Shown: piece after piece, positions 12,354 to 23,725 of the stretch
Layout of the letters: the number at the start of each line of letters is the position of its first letter
Numbering within the stretch: position 1 is the stretch's first letter
NCBI RefSeq assembly: GCF_035222275.1
Contig: NW_026946359.1
Location: forward strand, 7,068,001-7,132,000
Length of the DNA stretch: 64,000 nt
From: Podospora bellae-mahoneyi
Lineage: Eukaryota; Ascomycota; Sordariomycetes; Sordariales; Podosporaceae
Direction of reading: 5' to 3'
Position numbers and translations under genes: made by a program
Notes under the pieces: model-generated
Told to the model about the DNA's origin: nothing
Seen by the model: the letters and a program-made list of their open reading frames with translations, nothing else
Databases searched by the model: none

Positions 12354-15300
12354 TGCGTCCTCCCGCCAGCCCACCCTCACATGTGAGACCAGAGGACGCG
12401 CCGATCCAAGTTGCGGCCGGCAAAGAGAACCAAAGAGAAACAGAACGAGGAGCGAGGGGAGAGTGTTAGCCGAGCCCGGACCCGGATCTTGACCGCTCCG
12501 TCTAGATAATTGCAATGGGCATCGGTTTGACGTCGGAGGTCGGATCAAGCTCACAGTCGGCACGAACGGGGATGACGTTGGTCGATCGCGCAGACAAACT
12601 GTCTAAATAGTCTCGGATCTTGGTAATCTTACTGTTGGCGCTCTGGGCATACGCTAGGGCCTGCAACGGCGGGTCCGTGCCTGCAGGTGTGAAGGCCAGG
12701 ACAACAACTGTTAGCGGGAAACCCCTTGATATGGCCCCATCCGCGTGCAGGTTCTTAATGCACTAACAGGGCCAGGGCCCAGGTGCACGCTAACCTCTTC
12801 CTGGATGCTCATGTTCCACAGCATGGACAATCACATGGGGACAATCACATGGGGACAATCTTCAAAGCATATCATAGCTATTCATGAAGAAAGAGATGGT
12901 TGCATGCGTGATATAAAGTCCTGCTTCTCGTTGTTGGCTTGTTGATGTATTTATATGAGCTGAGGAACCACGTGGGAGGGTATTTCGTGGGAAACACAAG
13001 CATTTGGCACCGAGCCAGTGGTTGACGAGGAGGATGGCAATTTGGGTCATGGCGAGCACATCGGAGCATATTCCATTCGGATGGAAATTGCCATTTGGAC
13101 CTCACTGGATTCATTGGTTTGGAGGTTGAATCCATACGCGGTGCCGTACAAATTGGTAATACCTCGGAATAGCTGACGAATCGTGAAACCGCATGCTGAT
13201 CAGGAATAGTTCATAGGCTGTTCCTTACCTACCTATATCAGTGGATCAAAACCTCTTAGGTTGCTGGTGCCCGACTTGAAGCACACGCATCGAATTTGTC
13301 TTTTCCATTTGGGGTGTTTGGATCATCAAGCCAGCCAAGCTTTTCATCGGTAGACGGTTTGCCGATACGCGGTCACATCAAGATGACCTGACCGACCTCA
13401 GCTCATCGGGTGTGGCATTCCAGCCTCGCAGTTTTTTTGGCCTGAGGACGCTACAAGGCTTGAATCTAACCCCTCATTGAAACCGAAGTCCAGATGAGAT
13501 AGTGGTGTGAACCATGGGTTGATGCCCCACCATCTTCTGGCTAGGCAGGCGTCTGGAATTTGTGTACCGACGGTGGATGTCTCGAATACAGTGCCCGAGT
13601 ACGGTTGAAGCCGGTCATCAGCTTCCATTCGGTATCCGAAAACATAAATTGGAAGGGCATTTCATCATGCTTCCGCCGTCTCATTTGTTTTGGGACTCGG
13701 TGGTGTTCCCTAACGGCGGCTGATATGGCTGGCTGAAGCCACCCGTCGAGTCAGCATGGCACCACTAAGCCAAGGTCAGGCACTGCCATGCCACAACGAG
13801 GTCGCCACTGACCGATATACCCAGAACGGGCGGCATGGTGTGGGTGGTGAGCCTACCTGCTTGATGGCTCCGGCCTCCCACCCCCGGCAGAGCCTCATCA
13901 TCTGAGCTCCTGGAGGAAGCATATAATGGAGCCCTTCAGACCACCATCTTTCCCGAGAGGATTTTCTGGGCCCAGTCCTTAATGTCCCGGATTCCCCTCG
14001 GCGATGGTTGTCTCACAGAGTGACTACCGGAGCTGGGAGAAGTGAACCGACCACGCTCACCCAATGCATGCAACATTCTACTCGAATGCTCTCCGCGACG
14101 ACGTCAAGACCTCATATACCCTCCCTCGTAGCGCCGATATATCCAAACGTCAATGAAGAAGCAGCCTCCACAGAGCAGAAGGAGATCGATGTCGAGGAAC
14201 GAGAAACCATGATGCTTTGCCAGACGCTATTTGACATGAGCGTTGTGCAGGGACAACAGGTTCGCAGTGGATGGATGGACGGACGGATGGATGGATGAAT
14301 GGATGGATACATGGCGTTCAATGACGGTTGGACCAGCCAAGGAGGTTGTCGCTTCTGTTTTGAGCAGTCATACGGCCGGTTGGGTGAATCATTCTACGCC
14401 ATGATGATAGCGGGAGGACTCCAGTCGCTGGGGTCATCAGGTGCTGATGCCGAGGCTCTGGGAAGAGTTGGACAGGCAGTTTCCTCCCGTCTTTTGCTTT
14501 CCCTGCCTTTGAGAATTCTCATGCTATCTTCTCTATTTCCAACTTCTCGATCGTCTCGTCCTTGCTCAATGTTTTCATCACACACCGAGCAGTTTTCTCT
14601 TAACGTCCTCCCACCCCCTCGTTGGTTTTGTTCCATCTCTGATGACATTTTGTTCCGGTCTATGTTTGACAAGCTCACTCGGCAATTAGTGTCGGATCTT
14701 CCAATCTCAAGCGTTTCGGTCGGGGGTCCTGGAAGTGCTGGCGTGGGCAGACTGGCGTGGCCTCGTCTTTCGTCACCGAACCTTCAGGGTCTCACCGAGC
14801 AAGCCGACCTCGGCCTCGACTTTGCGAAAAGCATCAAGTGCATAATCGAATTAGCCCGAAATTCGACTAGCCAGACGCACCTTCGACGCTCGGTTCCGTC
14901 CGTTTCTCGTCCTCCTTGAGAGGCTCCAAGCCTCGCATATGGTTGAGGTGCACCGCATACGATCCCAACCCAACACCGGCGCCGTCGAGTCTGCTTGACA
15001 TCCGACACCGATCATAGCCGCAACGCTCTCACGTCGACCGATTGAAAGAGCCGCATGAGTCAATACAGCTGCATGTTTTTCAAGGCAGCCGTGGACTCAA
15101 CTTTCACGCACGCACAAGGCACCCCACCTGAATTGCACCTGTCGCCAAGCTGGGCCTTCTTCTGCCCGCCTAGGGGTGGTTAGAGGTTGAAAGTGAAAAA
15201 GCTCAGCCACCAAACGCCTGGATATCTATCTACCTTACCAAAATGCCCCGCTGATCGAGCGCACAACAACCAACTCGATTACACCGAGCCTGGAGGAATG

Positions 15301-16261
15301 CTACCCCGAGTGTAGAAATAAGTGGGACACTGCAATGTCGCAGCGGTTGAGGGTTAGGGGATCATTGGGTGCGGGCGTTTGCCAAGTCTTTGGGGGCGCA
15401 ATGCGGCTCTGCTGTCTGGATTGGGAGGGGGTTGGGGTTGTCACTTACACACTTCTTGTTCTACCCAACTGCCAGACATCAACCAGATGAACACAGCTCA
15501 AACGTCTCCTTTGCGCGCACCTAATCCGACACAACCCGCTCTCTCGGCCAGGGGTGTCCTACAGCTTCGAGGACTGCGGCTAAGCAATCCAGCGCTCACA
15601 GCTCAGGGCGCTGGCTCGACAGGAGAATTGCATGCTGCGCATGGCACCCTCGAGCTATGGAATTGCCCGTGGTTAGGGACTGACTGCATGTTGCAATGAG
15701 TCTTCTCTCTGCTGTTTCCCTTCATTGGATGGTACACCGAACCGACGCGACACCTCGACTATAGCGCTTTGCGTGCTCCGCCCATGGGGCGACCTCACGC
15801 TTCATGAGGTCCTCATGCCCTCATCATGCATTTTTTGATATGCTGAACGGTTCTTGACTGGTTACAACACGGCCTGGGTTACAGCTGGTGTGCTGCAAGG
15901 AGGTCCGATGAGTCTTTCAACACCCAAGGGGACGTCGACGGAAGATGGGCATTTCGGTGTCGGGTGTCGGGAGGTCCGAGTGGACCATCTCATTCGCATT
16001 CCTTGTTATGCCTCACTTGCCTGTCGTCGCCTTGCCTTTCACGGCCGCCATTTCTGTTTGCCTGCTCGCTTCTCCTTTCCAAGTGGCTAGTTCCTAAGGA
16101 GCCTACGCAGTGCCTGGCGACGGTGCGAGAGGAACTACGGCTGTACATCTGCAGCCAGGGGTCGATGTACTTGCTGTGTCACCGAGAGAATGAGGAATTG
16201 CAATTGTCGTCATCTGCCTTGCAATGGAAGTTCATTGTACAAGTTGTTTGGATTAAATCTG
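12354..16261. other. Long gene-poor stretch
   Basis: About 3.9 kb without a convincing gene. A plus frame at 14299-14919 (206 codons) begins inside a GGAT repeat and has no conserved feature. Other frames are short. The stretch contains promoter DNA for the palmitoyltransferase and for the small gene at 16473. Confidence 0.45.
14269..14309. repeat. (GGAT)n tetranucleotide repeat
   Basis: About ten GGAT or GGAC units in a row, slightly degenerate. Confidence 0.9.
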
Positions 16262-16269
16262 TATATAAG
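16262..16269 (+). promoter_or_regulatory. TATA box of the second small CxxC gene
   Basis: TATATAAG lies 211 bp before the ATG at 16473 and is followed by a CT-rich stretch and CACA steps, a typical fungal core promoter and leader. Confidence 0.6.
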
Positions 16270-16318
16270 CATCTCTGCTTGCTGTTTTCTATCCCCTTCC
16301 GTTCATCACATCCTCACA

Positions 16319-16352
16319 ACCACCACCACCACCACCACCGCCGCCGCCGCCA
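16319..16352. repeat. (CAC)n(CGC)n trinucleotide repeat in a leader
   Basis: Seven or so CAC units run directly into four or five CGC units inside the presumed 5' leader of the gene at 16473. Confidence 0.9.
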
Positions 16353-16472
16353 CTCTCCTCTACCAAGTTTCTCTGCAACAAGCGTTCCAGACGTCTTCAA
16401 GCTGGTAGCTAAAGCATTCATACCATACACTAACACACCAACCACATCTTGATCGAATCCGCAATCGTCAAC

Positions 16473-16681
16473 ATGCCCGGTAGCAGCAGCAGAACCGCCA
16501 CTACAGTATGGTACTGTGTGAGTAGCCACCTCCCGGTCTGATCATTCCGCTCATGCTAACTCAACTACAGGACAACTGCACTTACGGACCGTTGAACTAC
16601 ACACTCGACGCTTACTGTCCCAGCTGTGGTCATCCACGGTGCGTATACTGCACAGTCGCAACCATCAAGAGCCGTGGATAG
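16473..16681 (+). CDS. Small triple-CxxC zinc-ribbon-like protein
   Basis: Exons are 16473-16517 and 16571-16681, joined by a 53-nt intron (donor GTGAGT, acceptor CTACAG). The product has 51 residues, starts MPGSSSRTATTV and carries C15-C18 (CDNC), C31-C34 (CPSC, followed by GHPR) and C39-C42 (CVYC). The first pair is split by the intron, which makes a chance open frame unlikely. Spacing is C-x2-C-x12-C-x2-C-x4-C-x2-C. The gene at 10013 has the same order with spacers of 17 and 6 and the same C-x-H feature, so I take both as members of one family of mini zinc-ribbon proteins. There is no signal peptide or membrane segment. The function is unknown. Confidence 0.72.
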
Positions 16682-17871
16682 CGCCAATCCCAAGCCCTAA
16701 GCACCCATGCATGAGCTTTCGAGCCCCGCAACCTGGGTGTGGAAAGACAAGTCCGGAAGAATGCATTGTTAGGGGGGGCTTTTTCGCTTTGGAGTTGGGG
16801 GTGATATTGGATTTGGAGTTTGGGACGACCGACAACCTTGGGAAAGCATTTGTGACGCAGCGATGACAAGACATAGGGCGCAAGCCATTACATTCGCATC
16901 GGGATTAGAGGAGCATGAACTGTTTTTTTTTGGAGTTGGATATAAAGGGTCAGGGTTCTTTGGGAAGGCATTCAGTATAGATGTTGTGGTTTACTTTAGG
17001 GATAATTGCTTTTGGTGGACTTCTTCCTCCCTCGCCCATATGCCGCGAATTCGACCGTTGGTGATTGTCAATGTCCTGGCAACATCCTCTTGGGTTTCGA
17101 CCATGTCAACAAGATGTCGTGAAACCACCTGCCCAGGCAGATACAGAATTCCATGTGCGTCCTCGTCTTTGGACACCGAGATGGCTGGTGATGGCTGGTG
17201 ATGGCGTAAGTGCTTGCATTTGCTTCCATCAGCCGAGATTGGGTTGAATCAATCAAAACCCGTTACCCCAGTTTATGCACAGCACATTGAGGCAGCAACC
17301 TGCCGACCCAGGTAAGTTAGTGAGTGCAACTTATGCAAGGGTCCTTCTCGGCAACGCGCAGCTCTGGCCATCATGAGCGTCATGTAGATCAAGGAGCTGC
17401 TTGAACGTGCTGCTGTCTTCGCTCTTGCACCTGCACTCCAATCCTAGGCCGTTCAGAGCATGTGAACGGGCACGCGTAGATGACTCTGACTCGCAGCCGC
17501 TTGGCATACCTGCTTGTCATTGGCCTGGCGGTGATTGGCGCGCGCCCAACGACGTCAACCTTCGGCGAAGTTTGGGGTTGTGAGTGGCCCTCCTGGCCTT
17601 AGGCAACCACCTCCGCCACCAACCACCTTCGAAAACCATCTCGAATTGGTACACACGAGGTACAACTCCAAGGGACGTGGCATCAGCCCTATGCCATGTC
17701 ATGCAATGCACCCCTCCACACCCTTTTTCCCACTGCGCTCCCGAGCAGTGGATGAACGAACGACACAGCAGATGAGGGGTTCCCGACCGAGGTGTGACTC
17801 GAAATACAAGTAACACAAACACAACACCCAGCCCAAGAACGACCCAACGAGGAACCACGCAGGAAGAAGAC

Positions 17872-17873
<2 letters not shown>

Positions 17874-17931
<58 letters not shown>
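17874..17931. repeat. (GT)n microsatellite
   Basis: An uninterrupted run of about 28 GT units. Confidence 0.97.
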
Positions 17932-17934
<3 letters not shown>

Positions 17935-19716
17935 AGGTCCGCGGACATCACGATGGATGTCATCAAAAGCAGGGAAGATCCAAAAGCATCACGGATTCCA
18001 AGTTCCCCCCCCGCCTCTTGCCTCCATCTAAAAAGAGCGTTCAAACAGTGGTACGCGACCTGTCGACCGGCCCCCGCGGTCTGCTGTCACCGGTTAGGGA
18101 GGTGGGGTCGCTGATGGCGACGGACAACGGAAGCTCCAGGTGAGGAGCCATTGAGGCACCGAGGCAGCATCTTCCTTTTCTAATTCCCAGGGTCCACATA
18201 CGACACGGCCACTCACAGATGCTGTTCTCTCGAGTCTCATGTAGCAGGCAGGAAGCCCAGGTTGAACCTCAGGTTAGCTAAGAGCTGAACGACCCCACTA
18301 CTACCTGAGATCCCCCACCTGTCACCACCACATCGCCGTGTTGCCAACCTGGTGGTAGCTGCTCCGCCTCTCCGCCTCTCCACGCCGGCACCAACTCCCG
18401 TCAAAGCCCGGGGCAAAAATCACGACTTACCGCCCTGTAAGAAGCTTGCCTTTTGCACAGCCCACGGGAGTCAAGAACGGGCAAATCAGTGGGTCAAGAC
18501 CAACACGGAAATCTTGCCGAATTTCCAGCTTTTCGGTGTGTCGTTCTCACTCATGCCCCTTGTCCTCCTGTAGAAGAAAAAAAAACACCCAAGCATTGTG
18601 CCACGCTGCTTGCTGTCACCTACCTAACCCATTTGCCGACAGCCAGCAGCAGATCAACCCACCACAGACGACCACACATGTCATGCATAGCCGTTGAGGC
18701 GATGGGGCACAAGCGAGCGTGACGAGAGATGCGGATATGCATCTTTTCGCCCTCAAGACCGAGGCGGGCAGGCATCTCAACTCGCACTTCATCACAGGTT
18801 TTGTCAGTGTCGGTGTCGAGATCTGGCTCGGTGTCTAAACGGCCAACGGAAAACGAGAAGCCAGGGGGTCGGTCTCAGGCAGCAAAAAGAGGGCATGAGG
18901 TGGTGTGCTTCGGTGAGTTGAGGGTAAAAAAACACCGACTGAGAGCACGGTTGTGCTGTTTTCCTCCTCAACGAACGGGCACCCAACGAAACACACGCAC
19001 AGCCCGGCAAGAAGAAAAAAAATGATAATACCGGGTGTCATGGCTCAGGTTATGCGGCCCGGGAGCCACACCCGTGAGGACAAATGCACACCGAGGAAAA
19101 TGCATCTATGGGGTGTTAACAGCAAAGCACCTGCAGCCAGACCAAACCAACAACCAAGCGACTGAAAAGCAAAACTCGGCCATGATGTAGAACTCACAGT
19201 CCCCATCTCCCCACTCAAACTTTTCACACCTCACACTCGGAGGGATGGAATTTACTTTTGCATAATGCCCTTCTTTCCCAAACACATCAAACACACCCCC
19301 AAACGATCTAAACTCCACCTCACAACCCTAACCCAGCCCTGACCTCCCCCTCCCCGCCCCCACCTTTCCTGACAAACACCATCCTTGGCACGCAGTAAAA
19401 AGGCCTGTTGCAACCCCCCTCCGACGTTCTGCTTACGTAAAAACTCAAAAACACTTCCCGGAGTTGAAAACGGCCCCACATACCTTAATCCCAAATTCAC
19501 CTCGGAACGGACCGGCTCTTTTCCGCACGGGGCTTCCCGCAGCGCTGGGAATTCGAGGTCCCACTTGGCGTGGTGCTTCTCTTGGATATTGTCGGGTGCT
19601 TCTCTTGGATATTGTCGGGTGCTTGAACGGTCAGACGGAAGAGGTTCGGTTAGGTTTCGTCTACTGTTGGTGGTGATGGCGATGAGAGATGTGCGTATTT
19701 GGATTTAGGTAAGTTG

Positions 19717-19719
<3 letters not shown>

Positions 19720-19758
<39 letters not shown>
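19720..19758. repeat. (TA)n microsatellite
   Basis: About 19 uninterrupted TA units. Confidence 0.97.
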
Positions 19759-19762
<4 letters not shown>

Positions 19763-19766
19763 ACAT

Positions 19767-19812
19767 CACATCTCATCTCATCTCATCTCATCTCATCTCA
19801 TCTCCTCTCATC
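19767..19812. repeat. (CATCT)n pentanucleotide repeat
   Basis: Seven or more CATCT units, degenerating into CTCCT and CTTCT at the far end. It lies directly beside the TA repeat. Confidence 0.93.
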
Positions 19813-20459
19813 TCTTCTCCTCTCCAGCATCCTCAACCCAGTGAATTCAGAACAGAACCGCTGCAAATATGAATAATAATAAAATATTCATCTCCCCAAA
19901 GTGGACTACTTGCTCCCCGCTTGGTTCCCCACAAACGCCATCTCACCTCTTCACACTCCCAAGAAAGTGTTGTCAGATGTAGCAGCAAGGAGCGGTTTCG
20001 GAAACAGGGTAACAAGATAAATCAAAAACTAGCCCTTCACAAACCCTCCATATGTTTCTCCCTCCACTTCCTATCCCCCGTTTTCCACCCCAGTCCATGC
20101 ACCACCGCTTGAACCCATCTCTCTACATATATGTACACAAAAAAAAAAACCGAAACAACATCAAAATCCAAGTGAAAAAGAGCAAAAAGGGAAATAAAAT
20201 AAAATAAAAATATAGATGCGAAGACCCCAAGGAGCAAACTGTTAAAACCCACTTTGGAGGAGAGAAATAAACCCACGAACCATTCCATTCGTTGAGGAAA
20301 CAGAAAAGAACTCCAAAGCACCATCCCCCCGCTCCCCTTCCCCCTCTCCCAACACCAAAACCGAACCAAAGACAAAGCCCAAAGCCCAGTATTGGATACC
20401 GCTCTCATAACATCCCGTGACGCCTCCACCCCAGTTCCTTCTCATCAGTCGTGTTGAAT

Positions 20460-23231
20460 CTACTCAGCAGCAACAGCGTTTGCTTTCGAAACGAACTTGA
20501 TCTTCGTCTGCTTGAGCTTCACTGCCGCAGTCGTCGTCGTGGTCGTCGTGGCGACCTTCGCCTTCACGTCTGAAGAAGCAGACGTGCCCTTGACAGGGGT
20601 ATTACCCGCGTCGGGGGTGCTGGCTTCAAGCGCCTTCCTCGATGGCGTGCGCTTCCTCGCCGAGGCGGCCGAAGCCGGTTTCTTGGGGGTTGGCTTCGGA
20701 CCAGCAGCCACGATGGTAGCCTTGCTGCTCGTGCTCTTAGCCGAGAGCTTGACCTTCGTCGTGGCCGTGGTCTTGACGCCCCTCTTCCCAAACGTCTTGG
20801 TCAGACCCACGCTCGTCACCTTTCGCTGAGTTGTCGTGGTCGTCTTCTTCAGCCCGGCTCCCTTGGTGGACTTGAGCGCGCTCGCCCCGAGAGAGATTGT
20901 GCCCGAAACGCTCCTTTTGATAGCCGTGGAAGCCGACTTGGAAACGCCCCTTGCAAGACCTTTTCCTTTGGCAGCCGCGGTCTTTGCAGCACCTTTGGCG
21001 GCGGCCGTGAGCGTTTTCTTCACCCCGGCCGCAGGTTGAACCTTGCGTTTCTTAGCAGCGTTCCCACCGCTCGCCTCATCCTCGGCTCCGACCAAAAGCT
21101 CCTTGAGCTTCCGCTTGCCGGCCTTGATCGAGCCTCTGGCCGTCTTCTTCTCCTGCTTCGCCGGCTTTGGCGGCCTTGGCGGCTTGACCTCCTTCGGCTT
21201 GGGACCCAGCACGCCTCTGCAGTTCGCGCTACCACACAGGCACTTCTGCACGTTCTTAGCGGAGAAGGGGTCAAAGTTGTAGTCGTACGTGAGCTCATCG
21301 CCCGTCATGATGGGCTTGTCGCCGGCAAAGAGAGCCATGCGGGGCTGGCCCGAGACGATCCATTTTATCATCCGGCAGTTAGGTGAGCACGAGTGGTTCA
21401 CGAACCGAGCCATGCTGCCAGTGGTAGCATCGATGATCATGTTTTGGTCGAACGACATGAGATAGTAGCACTGCCGACCGAATCAGCTCCGGCACGCAGC
21501 ACGCACACCAGACAGACGCGCAGGAGACTCACCTCGTTGTCCTTGTACTTTTCGTTCATCCGACGCTCGCACTCCTCCTCGGTGATGATCTCACCAGTGT
21601 ACTCCATGATGATCTGGTTGGGCTCAAAGCACCTGGTGCTCCGGACGCCGTAGCCACGATCCGAGGTCTTGAGAACCTCGACACCTACGCGGAACCGGCC
21701 GCCCTTCTTGGTCCGCTCCTGGAGATCTTGGAAGGCACGGTTTTGACAGAATTCTCTGCCGGCGTTGCAGTTGGTGTCGTCACACTCGTAGAGCATGATG
21801 CGGTTCTGGCAATCCTCGGCGCAGCCATCTTCGGGCTTGCAGACGCATTTGGACGAGAAATCCTCGAAATGGGGCGACTTTTTCCAGTACGCCGCCGCAT
21901 CGCCAACAAACCGATCTGCGAGCTTTGTTAGACGGTTGCACAGTACAGTCGAATGCGCGGGCAAGCTTACTCTTCGCGATGGTCCGGTACGCCGGTGGCT
22001 TTGGTTGCCCTGGAGGAAGGGGGTTGCACACATCAAAGGGCAGTTTGAAGTCGCGCCCGTGGATGAGCATGCGGAGGCCGTTGTACATGGGCAGAGGAAG
22101 CGTCTTGTTGGCCTTGACGGGCTTCAAAAGCTCTGGGATCTGAGCCAGCTGCTTCTTCTCTTGGGTTGTCAAGCCCTGGGTGATATCGGTGGGTGTTTCT
22201 TGTCCCGCGTACAGGCCCTTCCTGTGCCATTGCTTGACGCGACGCTGCTTGACGGGAGGCCGGACGGGCTCGGACGGCTCCGTGGTCGCGCGCTCCTCGC
22301 TCGTCTCGGTCTTGGGTTTCCCGTCCACCTTGGTCTTCTTGCGGGGTGGCTCAGCGGCAGGATCCACGTCGACATACTTGCCATTGCTCCAGACCGTGTA
22401 CTTGACCGGCCGGGTGTCAATATGCGCAAACTCGTTGGTATCCTGCAGGCGCATCAGCTCGCGCGAAATGCGCCCCAGGCTCTGGGCCGACTTTCTGCCC
22501 TTTCTCCCCAATGCCGCCACCTTCGTGGCCAAAGTCTCCACAGGCGCACCGGACTGACGCGTAGCCCTTCGGGTGACAATCGGCGCCTGGACCGGGATCG
22601 GTTTCGTTTTCGAAGAGATTCTAGCACCTTTGGGGGTGTTGGAGCCCGAGACGGAGCCGCTGAGCGCCAGCACGTCAATGGCTGTCGACCTGTGTGCATC
22701 CGCCTCGCTACCGGCGTCCCCAGCAATGGTCCTGCGCCGGTTTTCTTGCACACCTTGCCCCGCGACGCGTCGCCTTCGCTTGTCGCTGCCACTCAACTGC
22801 GACAGATTGTAGACCGGTAAACTGGCACGGGCGCGTCGTGGGCGAGCAGTGGACAGGGACTCGGTCGAAGGGAGCGGTTCGGCCACCACTATGGCCTGTC
22901 GCACCGGGCTCGCTTCGCCTGGCTGGTGCTGCTGCTGCTGCTGGTGGTGATCATCGTCGGCGGCAGCTTCATTTTCGAGAATAGGAATGACAGCTTCGAT
23001 CGTCGCGTCGGCCATGCTCGCCGGCTTGGTGGCGTCGGGTTCGGAAGCCAGAGACATGCTGTCGGGAGTACACGTGGTGGGCGGTGTCGAGCTCAGAGAA
23101 GCGGCATTGGAAGAATCGTCCGTCGGCGTGGCCGAGAAGCTGGACTCGGACAGGATCACGCATCCGAGTCCAGCAGCAATCGAAGATGTCGCTACATCGG
23201 CCGCTATGGTTGCAGCCATGTCTGTTGCCAT
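20460..23231 (-). CDS. ash1: ASH1-type histone H3K36 methyltransferase (AWS-SET-post-SET)
   Basis: Exons are 23231-21971, 21915-21533 and 21470-20460, giving 884 residues. The first junction restores IAK-NRFVGDAAAYW and the second KDNE-CYYLMSFD. The N-terminal 300 residues are low complexity. A conserved fungal block follows (HRKGLYAGQ, LPLPMYNGLRML, FKLPFDVCNP). The AWS cysteines lie at about residues 443-480. The SET domain includes RGYGVRS, EYTGEII, the cofactor motif NHSCSPNC (Asn573) and ELTYDYNF. The post-SET cysteines are 625, 627 and 632. A Lys/Thr/Ala-rich tail of about 240 residues follows and probably contacts nucleic acid. Known relatives deposit H3K36 methylation in poorly transcribed chromatin. 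I chose the ATG at 23231 (MATDMAAT). An in-frame ATG at 23330 would add 33 residues translated from CT-rich leader-like DNA. Confidence 0.9.
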
Positions 23232-23692
23232 TGGGGGCGGGGGGGGGAGCAACTCGCCAGAGAACGCGACAAAATGCTGGCGAGGAGGCAGCTGCAACGT
23301 TGCTGAAGTGGTGAGAAACTCGGGATGCAAGTTGCAAACGCGTCTGCAAGACGTGCCAATTGCACCAACGCAGGCGAGTCAGCGTCTCGGCGAGGCGGCC
23401 TGAGCTGAGAGGCCCACGCTACGAGATCCAGTAGACGCGGCGTGGACGCAAGGTCCAATCCGAGCAATGCAGCCGAAAACAGAGGGCGACACACGCGAGG
23501 GATCCTTCAAAGACCTGTTCCCTCAGGGGGTTGCACGACGGGGAATCCGGGGGCAAAATGCTGGTTGCAGAAACTTGGGGTTCGTAGAGAGAGCCGAGCA
23601 CCAGGAAAAGGCCAATTGCAAAAGTAACGCGTCGAGAGTGTGAAGAAGCTGTATTCTAGAAAGAAAAGAAGAGACGGTGCGCAAAAGGCTTC

Positions 23693-23725
<33 letters not shown>

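Larger units (their letters stand above)
16682..20459. other. Gene-poor stretch rich in simple repeats
   Basis: No coding region is supported here. It holds GT, TA and CATCT repeats (listed separately), CT-rich patches, a 19-bp direct duplication (TGCTTCTCTTGGATATTGT) near 19577-19618, and the 3' flank of the ASH1-type gene with T/A-rich DNA at 20130-20220. Confidence 0.5.

Noticed and set aside
14299-14919. 206-codon plus frame
   Set aside because: Starts inside a GGAT repeat. No intron, motif or promoter signal, and composition resembles non-coding DNA.
20037-20429. 130-codon minus frame
   Set aside because: Lies in the T-rich 3' flank of the ASH1-type gene, and its Phe/Leu runs come from poly-T.
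21795-22820. 341-codon plus frame opposite the ASH1-type gene
   Set aside because: Shadow of the conserved SET protein on the other strand, with no motif of its own.
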